Shown piece by piece: positions 20,191 to 27,644 of a stretch of 64,000 nucleotides of DNA. How positions within the stretch are numbered: position 1 is the stretch's first letter; the number at the start of each line of letters is the position of its first letter. Source of the DNA: Lachnospiraceae bacterium (GTDB lineage Bacteria > Bacillota > Clostridia > Lachnospirales > Lachnospiraceae); the NCBI GenBank assembly GCA_902363675.1, contig CABJAV010000012.1, forward strand, positions 27,211 through 91,210. The letters run 5' to 3'. The position numbers and the translations under genes were made by a program. The notes beneath the pieces were generated by a model. That model was given only the letters and a program-made list of their open reading frames with translations, was not told the origin of the DNA and searched no databases.

Positions 20191-20646
20191 TTATTTGAAC
20201 GCCTTTTCTATAATTTCTTTTGCCTTGTCAGAATCTCCACACACGCAGAGAACTACGTATTTTCCTTTCTTCTCAAGGACTGCATTGCTAATACGTTTGG
20301 TTTCTTCTGGAATATATTTTTCGAAAGAATCCGATTGATCATCCAGGAAAGACTGTACATTTTCTTCCGTTGTACGCGCAGTCTCCTCATCCGGTGCTGT
20401 AAATACAGCGACTTCCTCCGCCGTAGAACCGCTTCCCATATACATAATGGCATCCACACCCTTAGGTACATCAATGGAATAGGAAATATCCTCATCATTG
20501 ATCTGTTCTAATTGATCGTCATACGTAATATCCGATACCAAAGATTTCGCCAATGCTGCCGCATCAATCTCTTTCTGCGTGCTTCCGCATCCAGCCAGCA
20601 GAATCATGCCTGCTGCTAATGTTGCAATAAAACCTGATTTCTTCAT
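20191..20646 (-). CDS. Small lipoprotein, DUF4358-like
   Basis: 151 aa. MKKSGFIATLAAGMILLAGCGS is a lipoprotein signal with lipobox LAGC, followed by one extracytoplasmic domain. That domain has a repeated SYSIDVPKGVDAIMYMGSGSTAEEVAVF/TAPDEETA pattern as in DUF4358 proteins, which are commonly encoded beside MBOAT/DHHW genes. First gene of the operon. Biochemical role unknown; an accessory role in polymer acetylation is inferred from position only. Confidence 0.7.
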   Translation of the reverse strand: MKKSGFIATLAAGMILLAGCGSTQKEIDAAALAKSLVSDITYDDQLEQINDEDISYSIDVPKGVDAIMYMGSGSTAEEVAVFTAPDEETARTTEENVQSFLDDQSDSFEKYIPEETKRISNAVLEKKGKYVVLCVCGDSDKAKEIIEKAFK

Positions 20647-20735
20647 GGTCTCATTTCCTTTCCTTTCTTCTTTTCAGCAACGATTCAAAGCTGCTTTTTG
20701 CACAGATTCCGGGGAGAATCTGCACATCTGCATCC

Positions 20736-20764
20736 AATATACCCCCCGCATCTGGCCGTGTAAA
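20736..20764 (-). promoter_or_regulatory. Promoter of the O-acetylation operon
   Basis: Minus strand TTTACA (20759-20764) N17 TATATT (20736-20741). The leader that follows contains a perfect 7-bp hairpin CAGATTC/GAATCTG near 20703-20722 before the first gene. Confidence 0.65.
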
Positions 20765-20827
20765 GCTTCCCTGTTCAGAATTAAGTAAATCTTAAATTCT
20801 GTAACAGTTTCGTTACTTTTCTTTTAT

Positions 20828-21922
20828 TTAGTCGCTGATTCCAGAGTATTTTTCGCTCTGTGCGCGAATCAATTCCTCATCATCAAAGTAGTTGATTTTC
20901 ATGGCGCGCTTTACTTCAGAAAGTGTCTGTGCTGCTGCCTCACGAGCTACATCACTGCCCTTCTTTAAAATCTCGTAAACCGCAGGAATATCCTTCTCGA
21001 ACTCTGCTCTGCGCGCACGGATCGGTGCCAGTTCCTCCTGAATGACATTGTTGAGGAACTTCTTAATCTTGACATCTCCAAGTCCACCTCTCTGATAGTG
21101 TTCCTTTAATTCGTCCAGATTATGATATTCCGGCAGATATTCTTCAAAATGTTCCGGCTTGCTGAATGCATCCAGATAAGTAAATACACTGTTGCCCTCG
21201 ATATGACCCGGATCCGATACCTGAATATGGGTTGGATCTGTGTACATGCTCATGATTTTTTTCTTCACATCTGCCTCGGTATCTGCAAGATAAATACAGT
21301 TTCCAAGCGATTTACTCATCTTCTGTTTTCCATCAGTACCCGGAAGACGCATACATGCTTCATTATCCGGAAGAAGCACCTCCGGCTCCACCAATACTTC
21401 ATCGTAAATGCTGTTGAACTTGCGGACAATCTCTCTTGTCTGCTCGATCATAGGGAGTTGGTCTTCCCCTGCCGGAACAGTCGTTGCCTTAAATGCTGTA
21501 ATATCTGCAGCCTGACTGATTGGATAGTTAAAAAAGCCAACCGGAATACTCGCCTCAAAATTGCGCATCTTAATCTCCGACTTTACGGTAGGATTACGCT
21601 GTAAACGTGATACTGTAACAAGATTGGAGTAGAAAAACGTAAGCTCGGTCAATTCAGATATCTGTGACTGAATAAACAACGTCGATTTTGCCGGGTCAAG
21701 TCCTGCGGAAAGATAGTCCAGTGCCACCTCAATAATATTCTGACGCACTTTCTCCGGATTATCGAAATTGTCTGTAAGTGCCTGTGCATCTGCAATCATA
21801 ATAAAAATTTTATCGAATTCTCCGGAATTCTGTAACTCTACTCTTCTGCGCAGAGAGCCAACGTAATGTCCTACGTGTAATCTTCCTGTAGGGCGATCTC
21901 CTGTTAATATAATCTTTGCCAT
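20828..21922 (-). CDS. trpS: Tryptophanyl-tRNA synthetase
   Basis: Charges tRNA-Trp with tryptophan in the cytosol. It is a class I synthetase: the HIGH-type motif is [13 protein letters not shown] and the KMSKS loop KMSKSLGN is intact. Dimer and anticodon regions follow. 364 aa is slightly longer than the Bacillus type and matches the group seen in Clostridia. ATG at 21922 is preceded by GGAGGATAG. No T-box leader is visible. Upstream lie two TTGACA candidates near 22010-22020 and an ECF-type promoter at 22056-22082. Confidence 0.96.
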   Translation of the reverse strand: MAKIILTGDRPTGRLHVGHYVGSLRRRVELQNSGEFDKIFIMIADAQALTDNFDNPEKVRQNIIEVALDYLSAGLDPAKSTLFIQSQISELTELTFFYSNLVTVSRLQRNPTVKSEIKMRNFEASIPVGFFNYPISQAADITAFKATTVPAGEDQLPMIEQTREIVRKFNSIYDEVLVEPEVLLPDNEACMRLPGTDGKQKMSKSLGNCIYLADTEADVKKKIMSMYTDPTHIQVSDPGHIEGNSVFTYLDAFSKPEHFEEYLPEYHNLDELKEHYQRGGLGDVKIKKFLNNVIQEELAPIRARRAEFEKDIPAVYEILKKGSDVAREAAAQTLSEVKRAMKINYFDDEELIRAQSEKYSGISD

Positions 21923-22055
21923 ATCTATCCTCCATTATCCACACACCTGGTGTAATATTTCTTATTTACATAGTAATGGGTCTTACCCACATAAACTTTA
22001 ACAAAAGCGTGTGTCAATGTCAACACGGCAAGCCATTTCTGCACTCTATTTATTA

Positions 22056-22082
22056 GACGAACAAGTGATTGAAAAAGTTTCA
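22056..22082 (-). promoter_or_regulatory. ECF-type promoter upstream of trpS
   Basis: Minus strand TGAAAC (22077-22082), exactly 17 nt, CGTC (22056-22059), followed by TAATAA. This matches the -35 TGAAAC / -10 CGTC pattern of SigM/SigX-like ECF promoters in Firmicutes. The TTGTTCGTC...TAATAA core is shared with the region upstream of the ECF sigma gene at 23.8 kb. It starts exactly where the U-tract of the DUF4179 terminator ends. Confidence 0.6.
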
Positions 22083-22084
22083 AA

Positions 22085-22114
22085 AAAATCACCGGGATAA
22101 TTCCCGGTGATTTT
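22085..22114 (-). terminator. Intrinsic terminator of the sigma/DUF4179 operon
   Basis: Perfect 13-bp stem AAAATCACCGGGA/TCCCGGTGATTTT with a 4-nt loop, and seven U residues on the minus strand. Confidence 0.92.
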
Positions 22115-22135
22115 CCTAAAAGTCATAATGAAATT

Positions 22136-23290
22136 TTACTGAATTGGCACTTCAATGGTATCCCCACCTGCATCATTCGACTGCATAATGAGTGCCTGCA
22201 CCTGATCCGGATCGATCACCTGCACAAATGAACGCAAGGAATATGCCTTTGTCATCGCGTCATCATCATATCCGGAACCTCCGGCATCTCCAAGGAACGG
22301 AAGTTTCTTTCCATCCTTAAGAACAACGCCTTTGAACAATGGTACCTGATTGGTATCCTCCTTGATTTCTATTTTACCATTTACACTGTAATTGATCCGA
22401 ATAGAAATTGGTGAAAGTTCAATCGTATCAATCGTAAAAGGCGTACCTTCTATACTTTTTCCTACCGTAATATTGCTTGCAGTGCTGACATCCGGAAGCT
22501 TGATCTCAAAATCCCAGTTTCCTTCTTTCGCAAGTGTAAAGCTGGTTTTATGAAGCGTTCCGAGATCTTTCAACTTACAATAAATCGTCTTTCCCAGAAG
22601 ACTGTCCTTCTGATCCGCAACGCCAAGACTTGCAACAAACTCCAGATTTCCGTCTTTGTCCACATAATGCAGGATCATTTTTCCATTCTCATCTTCCTCG
22701 ATAGGAGTTCCATCCTCGTAGACCGGATATCCGTTTTCATCACAGACAGTTCCATCATAGAATTCACCGTATGCCTGTGTATCTCCCCGCGCTTTTTCGC
22801 CTTTCACACCAATATCCCAGTCACCAAAGCCCGGCTCATCGCCCTTTGCAAGGTCATATCCCTTTACCGAAAATGAAATATGTGCAAAATACTTATCCAC
22901 AATGATAGTCTCCGGTGTAATCGTTATGCTGTTGTCTGTGACTGCAAGCTTGCTGTAATCCGCATCCTCTTTTAAGACTACAGCCGCGCCCTTGTCCGTC
23001 AGCTCCTTCTGCTGTGTGTCTGTTGCCTGCAAGGTTCCCTTCATTCCGCGGCTCCACACATGGTGTACAGCAGCTCCAACGGTCACACTTCCGGCAATAA
23101 TAAGACATGCACACGCTGCGACTGCTGCCGGGTTCTTCCAAAAACCACGTTTCTTTTTCTCTGTCTGATTATTTTTTTGCATAGCACTTCTGCCCTCCGT
23201 CTGAATTCTGGCAAAAGCCTCGTCCGCTTTCTGCAATACAATTTCCGGTACTTTGATATCTTCCTGAAAAATATTGAAATTTTTCTTCAT
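22136..23290 (-). CDS. DUF4179 membrane protein, putative anti-sigma factor
   Basis: 384 aa protein beginning MKKNFNIFQEDIKVPEIV. It has a cytosolic N-terminus of ~65 residues, one membrane helix (AAVAACACLIIAGSVTVGAAV) and a large extracytoplasmic domain starting with the DUF4179-like SRGMKGTLQATDTQQKELTDKG. Such proteins are encoded directly behind ECF sigma genes and are thought to hold or sense for them. A longer in-frame start at 23407 lies inside the sigma gene; the ATG at 23290 has GGAGTAGCG and follows the sigma stop by 4 nt. The ligand or stress is unknown. Confidence 0.82.
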   Translation of the reverse strand: MKKNFNIFQEDIKVPEIVLQKADEAFARIQTEGRSAMQKNNQTEKKKRGFWKNPAAVAACACLIIAGSVTVGAAVHHVWSRGMKGTLQATDTQQKELTDKGAAVVLKEDADYSKLAVTDNSITITPETIIVDKYFAHISFSVKGYDLAKGDEPGFGDWDIGVKGEKARGDTQAYGEFYDGTVCDENGYPVYEDGTPIEEDENGKMILHYVDKDGNLEFVASLGVADQKDSLLGKTIYCKLKDLGTLHKTSFTLAKEGNWDFEIKLPDVSTASNITVGKSIEGTPFTIDTIELSPISIRINYSVNGKIEIKEDTNQVPLFKGVVLKDGKKLPFLGDAGGSGYDDDAMTKAYSLRSFVQVIDPDQVQALIMQSNDAGGDTIEVPIQ

Positions 23291-23294
23291 CACG

Positions 23295-23801
23295 CTACTC
23301 CTTTCTGTAATAGGCTGCCAATTTTTCCCTGCCCCGCGCAAGCCTTGTCTGAATCGTGCTCGTTGAAACATGCAACAGCCCTGCAATCTCCTTTGTCTTC
23401 CAACCATGCCCGTAATAGAGCATCATTGGAATGCGATAGATTTCATCCAGCGCGGTCAACGCTTCTTTCAGTTCCAGGTTGTAAGAATCCTCCGCCGCCG
23501 GTGGCTCATATTCCTCCAGCGGAGTGAAATCCTCACGCTTTTTTCTGATGTCATAACAATTGTTGATCAGAATTCTTATCAGCCAGGTTTTAAAATACCG
23601 ATTCTCTCTGAGCGTCCCGATCCGTTCCCAACAGTCAAGTATCGTCTCCTGAATTGCATCCGCAGTATCCTCGTCATTCATCAGAATAGCAATTGCGACA
23701 CGATACATATCCTTTGTATACTGCTGCATCAGGGTTGTAAAAGCATCCGGATCCCGGTCTTTTGCCTTTCTTATTAAGTTCATCATTTCTGTTTTCTTCA
23801 T
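23295..23801 (-). CDS. ECF-type RNA polymerase sigma factor
   Basis: 168 aa sigma-70 family protein with only regions 2 and 4. Region 2 runs through AFTTLMQQYTKDMYRVAIAILMNDEDTADAIQETILDCWERI. Region 4 carries IYRIPMMLYYGHGWKTKEIAGLLHVSTSTIQTRLARGREKL. Of two in-frame ATGs (23807 and 23801) the second is better, because AGGAGA touches the first but is 6 nt from the second. Probably autoregulated through the element at 23868-23894 and controlled by the DUF4179 protein behind it. Confidence 0.9.
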   Translation of the reverse strand: MKKTEMMNLIRKAKDRDPDAFTTLMQQYTKDMYRVAIAILMNDEDTADAIQETILDCWERIGTLRENRYFKTWLIRILINNCYDIRKKREDFTPLEEYEPPAAEDSYNLELKEALTALDEIYRIPMMLYYGHGWKTKEIAGLLHVSTSTIQTRLARGREKLAAYYRKE

Positions 23802-23867
23802 GGCCATTCTCCTGCGCGCTGAGATCTTGTCAAAGCAAATGGTTTCCTTTTTGCTTTACACTTATTA

Positions 23868-23894
23868 GACGGACGAACAAATCAAAAAATCCCA
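23868..23894 (-). promoter_or_regulatory. Putative autoregulated ECF promoter
   Basis: Minus strand TTGTTCGTCCGTCTAATAAG upstream of the sigma gene. It contains the same TTGTTCGTC/TAATAA core as the trpS-proximal element, but with CGTC doubled. The -35 is poorer (TGGGAT, 17 nt from the downstream CGTC). Confidence 0.45.
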
Positions 23895-23901
23895 TCAAAT
23901 G

Positions 23902-23938
23902 AAAAAATCTATCCTGCCGCGGCAGAATAGACCTTTTC
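23902..23938 (-). terminator. Intrinsic terminator of the AAA ATPase gene (repeat copy A)
   Basis: Stem around CTGCCGCGGCAG extended by TCTAT/ATAGA with six U residues on the minus strand. The 37-bp block recurs at 25421-25457 with only a GG/AA difference, so two nearly identical terminators bracket the ATPase gene. Confidence 0.85.
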
Positions 23939-23971
23939 TTTAACTCAATTAATAAACATAATGCCCATTTT

Positions 23972-25261
23972 TCAGAGATTGCACACCGCATATAACGGTA
24001 TATTCTCCATCCATCCCTGATCAATATATTTTAAGGTTGAAAACCTCACCGCTTTGTTTGGATGATACTTATCACAATATGCTTTCAGACTTTGTGACCG
24101 AATATTATCCCCTGCTTTGACTTCTATCGGAACAATATCCTTTCCTCTCTGCACAAGGAAGTCCTGCTCAAACGTTGCCTTTTCCGTTCCAAAATAATAT
24201 GGTGTATATCTTGTATCCGATATTAGTTGTTGCAAAACATATTGTTCTGTAAGTGCACCTTTGAACTCGACAAATATATCATTTCCATCCAATATTGATT
24301 CCGCTTCAAGTTCGCTCAATGCCCCTAATAATCCGACATCAAGAAGAAAAAGCTTATACGCATTCATACTTTTATATGCTTTCAATGGCATATTGGGTTC
24401 ATTTACACGATTCACTTTATACACCAGTCCACAATCCACCAGCCACTGAATCGCAAGCTCATACTCACTGCTGCGCGCACCCTTTTTGATCTGGCCAAAA
24501 AAGAATTTTTTATTTTCCTTTGCTAATTGCATTGGCACCGAATCCCAAACCAAACGAATTCTTGGCAAAGTGTGTGTATCTATATGTTTTCCGAAATCCC
24601 CTTCATACTGTCGAACAATGTCATTTTGAATCTGCCGAACCTCAGCATAATCCCTGTGCATACGAAACGCATCAACAACAGCCGGCATTCCTCCTGTATA
24701 ATAATAATTTTTTAACCAAAACAGATATTTGTCCGAAAAATTATCAATCAGCGTATAATCTTTGGTTTCAAGTGCATCCGCAAGTCCCTGTTCCTCCATT
24801 GCATACAAGAACTCTCGAAAATTAAGTGGATAAAGATCCAACAGATCCACTTTTCCAACCGGATAGGAAACACCTTCATGAATCGTCACTCCAAGAAGTG
24901 AACCAGCTGCAACAACATGATACTGCGGAGCCTCCTCACAAAAATATTTTAATGATTCCAAAACTTTTGGAGAATCTTGTATTTCATCCAATATAATCAA
25001 CGTATCTCCCGGTGTGATTGTAACACCCGCTTCAATATTTAAATTCATAATGATCCGTTTTACATCAAAATCATTCTGAAATACTTCATCCATTCTCTTA
25101 TTATTGTAAAATGAAATATATGCCACTTTATCATAATTTGTTCTACCAAATTCCTTCATTAACCAGGTTTTTCCAACCTGTCTTGCCCCCATTATGATCA
25201 ACGGCTTTCTATTATCTTTATTTTTCCACTGCAAAAGCGCATTTATTGCGGATCTATACAT
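23972..25261 (-). CDS. Archaeal-type AAA ATPase with DUF4143 domain
   Basis: 429 aa protein. Walker A is GARQVGKTW (residues ~25-33), Walker B LIILDEIQD (~90-98), and sensor-like VVAAGSLLGV follows. After the ATPase core comes the C-terminal DUF4143 region, with a PD-(D/E)XK-like segment (EQDFLVQRGKDIVPIEVKAGDN). Family members are very common in gut bacteria and archaea, but no general function is established. The gene stands alone between two near-identical terminators. Its promoter carries three repeats exactly 33 bp apart, which suggests binding by its own product or a dedicated regulator. Confidence 0.88.
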   Translation of the reverse strand: MYRSAINALLQWKNKDNRKPLIIMGARQVGKTWLMKEFGRTNYDKVAYISFYNNKRMDEVFQNDFDVKRIIMNLNIEAGVTITPGDTLIILDEIQDSPKVLESLKYFCEEAPQYHVVAAGSLLGVTIHEGVSYPVGKVDLLDLYPLNFREFLYAMEEQGLADALETKDYTLIDNFSDKYLFWLKNYYYTGGMPAVVDAFRMHRDYAEVRQIQNDIVRQYEGDFGKHIDTHTLPRIRLVWDSVPMQLAKENKKFFFGQIKKGARSSEYELAIQWLVDCGLVYKVNRVNEPNMPLKAYKSMNAYKLFLLDVGLLGALSELEAESILDGNDIFVEFKGALTEQYVLQQLISDTRYTPYYFGTEKATFEQDFLVQRGKDIVPIEVKAGDNIRSQSLKAYCDKYHPNKAVRFSTLKYIDQGWMENIPLYAVCNL

Positions 25262-25291
25262 ACTTATTCACCTCTTTGATCATAGTATATC

Positions 25292-25376
25292 ACATTTTTT
25301 CCGGCCTATTCAACAACTCATCTTACATTTTTTCCGACCTATTTTTGCTATTATTATACATTTTCTCCGACCTAAT
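25292..25376 (-). repeat. Three direct repeats, 33-bp period, in the ATPase promoter
   Basis: Plus-strand ACATTTTTTCCGGCCTATT at 25292-25310, ACATTTTTTCCGACCTATT at 25325-25343 and ACATTTTCTCCGACCTAAT at 25358-25376. The start-to-start distance is exactly 33 bp both times (about three helical turns). The gene-proximal copy lies between a possible -35 TTGAAT and -10 TATACT of the ATPase gene, so binding would affect transcription directly. Confidence 0.85.
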
Positions 25377-25420
25377 TTATTTTAGGGATTTTTTCTTCAA
25401 TTTTTTCGATCAAAGTCAAC

Positions 25421-25457
25421 AAAAAATCTATCCTGCCGCAACAGAATAGACCTTTTC
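25421..25457 (-). terminator. Intrinsic terminator of the flavodoxin-like gene (repeat copy B)
   Basis: Same 37-bp block as 23902-23938 except AA in place of GG at the stem apex. The stem TCTATCCTG.../...CAGAATAGA is followed by six U residues on the minus strand. Confidence 0.8.
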
Positions 25458-25471
25458 CTTTCTTCGTAATT

Positions 25472-26167
25472 TTATTTTTTCCATGGACGAACCTTCTTCG
25501 TCCAGCCCATCTCATTCCAGTATTTTACATCCGGCGCACACCAGCCGAACTTCGACTGCACCATGCGCATCGCATAGAACCATGCTCTTGTCTTAAGTCC
25601 CGGTTTTACATTTCCGTAATGCCTTCTAATCTGCCCTGCGACTTTTTCCACCTGCCGGTCAATTTTAACACGGGTCTTATCGGTAACGCCCTTCCAGTTG
25701 ATTGCACGAACCGCAAAGCCCATCTTATATATTTTCGACACGCCCCAGAAAAACAGGCTGTCGGCCATATCTTTGTTCGTGCTCTTCATTCCCGCGCCCG
25801 CTGCGGTTGAAATACATACCGCCTGCTTTGTAAACATCTCTGCTTTTGGTCGGTGCACAAGCCATCGATGTCCCTGATGATCCAGAAAATTCTTCATCGG
25901 AGCCGACGCATGATACACATATACCGGACTCGTTAAGATGATAAGATCCGCTGCATCCAGCGCTTTTATAATCGGCTGCTGCGCCTCATAATGCAGACAG
26001 CTTTCTGCCCCAACTTCAAAGCACTGACTGCATCCGACACAATAGTCCGAGAAGTCTCGCGGCAGGAAAAATTCCGTGATATTACCGCCGACGCGCTCTG
26101 CGAGCATTCTACCGATATGATAGGTTGAGCCTTTGTGATTCTGTCCGTTTATTATTGCAATATTCAT
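25472..26167 (-). CDS. Flavodoxin-fold NAD(P)H-dependent FMN reductase-like protein
   Basis: 231 aa cytosolic redox protein of unknown substrate. It has the N-terminal FMN phosphate-binding loop (MNIAIINGQNHKGSTYHIGRML). Then come a CVGCSQCFEVGAESC cysteine cluster typical of iron-sulfur flavoprotein/NADPH-dependent reductase relatives, and LIILTSPVYVYHASAPMKNFLD. I used the ATG at 26167, which has GAGGAAAACG upstream. An in-frame ATG at 26191 lacks a site. Confidence 0.85.
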   Translation of the reverse strand: MNIAIINGQNHKGSTYHIGRMLAERVGGNITEFFLPRDFSDYCVGCSQCFEVGAESCLHYEAQQPIIKALDAADLIILTSPVYVYHASAPMKNFLDHQGHRWLVHRPKAEMFTKQAVCISTAAGAGMKSTNKDMADSLFFWGVSKIYKMGFAVRAINWKGVTDKTRVKIDRQVEKVAGQIRRHYGNVKPGLKTRAWFYAMRMVQSKFGWCAPDVKYWNEMGWTKKVRPWKK

Positions 26168-26196
26168 TTCGTTTTCCTCATTCTTAATCATAAAAC

Positions 26197-26220
26197 AAGA
26201 GAAGCCTGTCTGCCCCTCTT
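26197..26220 (-). terminator. Terminator of the LytTR/LiaF-like operon region boundary
   Basis: Stem AAGAGGGGC/GCUUCUCUU on the minus strand (wobble pairs included), followed by GTTTTATG. It lies between the LiaF-like stop and the flavodoxin gene. Confidence 0.6.
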
Positions 26221-26233
26221 ATTTTACAACATT

Positions 26234-26947
26234 CTAAATAAACACAATTGTCAACGCTCCGAAATTCGTCTCTCCGGTCACGATCAGACGATGTGTGCTT
26301 GTGCCTTCCATTCGTCCACGCATATTGATGCCACCGAACGCTTTATCCACATTGACATCCACCTTCCATGCGCGCGGAACATAAAGACTGACCTCTCCGA
26401 AACTGTTGTCAATATGAACGGTTGCGCTTTCTCCCTGAATGATTGCATTGTCGAAATACACACTGGTTGCGCCGAAACTGTTATCGACGGATACGCTGCA
26501 TAAATTGTCAGTGTTGATGTACTTGATCGACTCACCAAAACTGTTGTCAAAGCGAAGATTCTCTCCGTCGCACTGCTCACTGTTGGAACCGAAACTGTTG
26601 CCGTGTGTACTTGCATCCGTCCATTCGTGATGCTTTTTTGGCTTAAAGATCATAGAAAGTCCCATACTGCCGAGAAGTGCTGCGCCAAGTACCGGCCACG
26701 GTGTAAACGCTGAAAGTCCGAGCTGTGGCGAAAACAGGATACAGATAAAGGCGATTGGGAAAAGGATCTCCCAGAAATTCACATGACGGATGCCTTCAAT
26801 TAATACCCAAACGCAAAATACACCAAGAATAACATTAAATACACTGATACCCGGCAAGGACCAGATCTTGCTTGCGATCATATAGACCGCTCCGAGGAGA
26901 AATAATAATCCCCATAAAATTTTTCCGCTGTTTCTGCTCATTCTCAT
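26234..26947 (-). CDS. LiaF-like membrane protein with cell-wall-active-antibiotic response domain
   Basis: 237 aa. Four membrane helices fill residues ~8-100 (WGLLFLLGAVYMI, VILGVFCVWVLI, ILFPIAFICILF, PVLGAALLGSMGLSMIF). The C-terminal ~110 residues have the repeated DNSFG pattern (FDNSFGESIKYI, VDNSFGATSVYF, IDNSFGEVSLYV, KAFGGINM) characteristic of LiaF/YvqF C-terminal beta-helix domains. LiaF proteins modulate envelope-stress signalling; here the partner is the LytTR regulator whose stop codon overlaps this ATG by 4 nt. No LiaRS is next to it. Confidence 0.82.
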   Translation of the reverse strand: MRMSRNSGKILWGLLFLLGAVYMIASKIWSLPGISVFNVILGVFCVWVLIEGIRHVNFWEILFPIAFICILFSPQLGLSAFTPWPVLGAALLGSMGLSMIFKPKKHHEWTDASTHGNSFGSNSEQCDGENLRFDNSFGESIKYINTDNLCSVSVDNSFGATSVYFDNAIIQGESATVHIDNSFGEVSLYVPRAWKVDVNVDKAFGGINMRGRMEGTSTHRLIVTGETNFGALTIVFI

Positions 26948-27405
26948 TGATGTAACCTCTTTTCTTCTAATTTACTGATTAATGGTTTATAATAATATCT
27001 CGATACAAATACCTGTTTATGTGTTCCGGCAAATGTAACCGTGCTTGATGCAGTCAGGTTGCGGCTGATGGAATAAATGTGGTTCGTGTTGAGAATCGCT
27101 GACTTGGATATCCTCATAAAAAATCCCGGCAACATCTCCTCCAGCTGATACAGCTTATATTTCGTTTCATACATGTCATCCTTTGTATGTACGTGTATGA
27201 CATCATCTTCTGTCTGAAAAAACAACACATCATCCAGCTGCAGATAATACTCTGTCGTTCCTTTGTAGAAGACATATTTCTGTCCGGCATTGACCACATC
27301 ACTGACGGACTTCTGAATCTGCGTGACCTCATCCGTCAATCCTCTGCATCGTATGAGGACTTCATCCTCCTGCAGACTTTCGTCAATTTCGATTTTGATT
27401 TTCAT
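26944..27405 (-). CDS. LytTR-type DNA-binding regulator (no receiver domain)
   Basis: 153 aa. There is an N-terminal segment of ~55 residues and a C-terminal LytTR domain (YYLQLDDVLFFQTEDDVIHVHTKDDMYETKYKLYQLEEML... FMRISKSAILNTNHIYSISRNLTASSTVTFAG). It lacks a phospho-acceptor receiver, so activity is probably set by the membrane partner. A frame extension to 27456 exists, but the ATG at 27405 has AAGGAGT. A tandem 9-bp repeat 74 bp upstream suits LytTR autoregulation. Confidence 0.88.
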   Translation of the reverse strand: MKIKIEIDESLQEDEVLIRCRGLTDEVTQIQKSVSDVVNAGQKYVFYKGTTEYYLQLDDVLFFQTEDDVIHVHTKDDMYETKYKLYQLEEMLPGFFMRISKSAILNTNHIYSISRNLTASSTVTFAGTHKQVFVSRYYYKPLISKLEEKRLHQ

Positions 27406-27461
27406 GGTAAACTCCTTACTGTCCCTTGGACTATTTAGAGTACATGCACAAGCCACACATC

Positions 27462-27508
27462 TGTAAATAGCTTTCCGGTAAGTGGTAACGATTTGCTGCT
27501 AAGTGGTA
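27462..27508 (-). promoter_or_regulatory. Tandem LytTR-type operator and promoter
   Basis: TAAGTGGTA at 27479-27487 and again at 27500-27508 on the plus strand (TACCACTTA on the minus): 9-bp direct repeats with a 12-bp spacer, period 21 bp. This is the classical geometry of AgrA/PlnC-like LytTR sites. Downstream on the minus strand is TTTACA (27462-27467) with TGTACT 17 nt further on as a possible core promoter. Confidence 0.65.
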
Positions 27509-27527
27509 GAAATTGTGTTCCATATAG

Positions 27528-27575
27528 TTTGAGTCAACTTGTTTATATAACCTTATATAAACAAGTTGACTCAAA
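27528..27575. repeat. Perfect 23-bp inverted repeat
   Basis: Arms 27528-27550 and 27553-27575 are exact complements (TTTGAGTCAACTTGTTTATATAA read inward, in two parts around CC). On the minus strand no U-tract follows, so it is not a standard terminator for the upstream gene. It lies 20 bp upstream of the tandem LytTR sites. Confidence 0.85.
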
Positions 27576-27644
27576 AAAGTTCCCAATTACTTCAATTTAT
27601 TTCTACTCATCACTCTGGCGAATGCGCCACTTTTGTCTCATATT

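Noticed and set aside
20578-20830. Possible trpS terminator made of the GTAACGAAACTGTTAC and AGAATTTAAG/CTTAATTCT arms
   Set aside because: The arms are imperfect and no U-tract follows on the minus strand.
21923-22060. T-box riboswitch before trpS
   Set aside because: The leader is short, there is no specifier/antiterminator pair and no terminator between promoter and gene.
22136-23407. Longer start for the DUF4179 protein at 23407
   Set aside because: The extra 39 codons are inside the sigma factor gene in another frame and have no ribosome-binding site.
25292-25376. CRISPR array
   Set aside because: Only three imperfect 19-bp units with 14-bp intervals and no cas genes. The spacing fits an operator, not repeat-spacer units.
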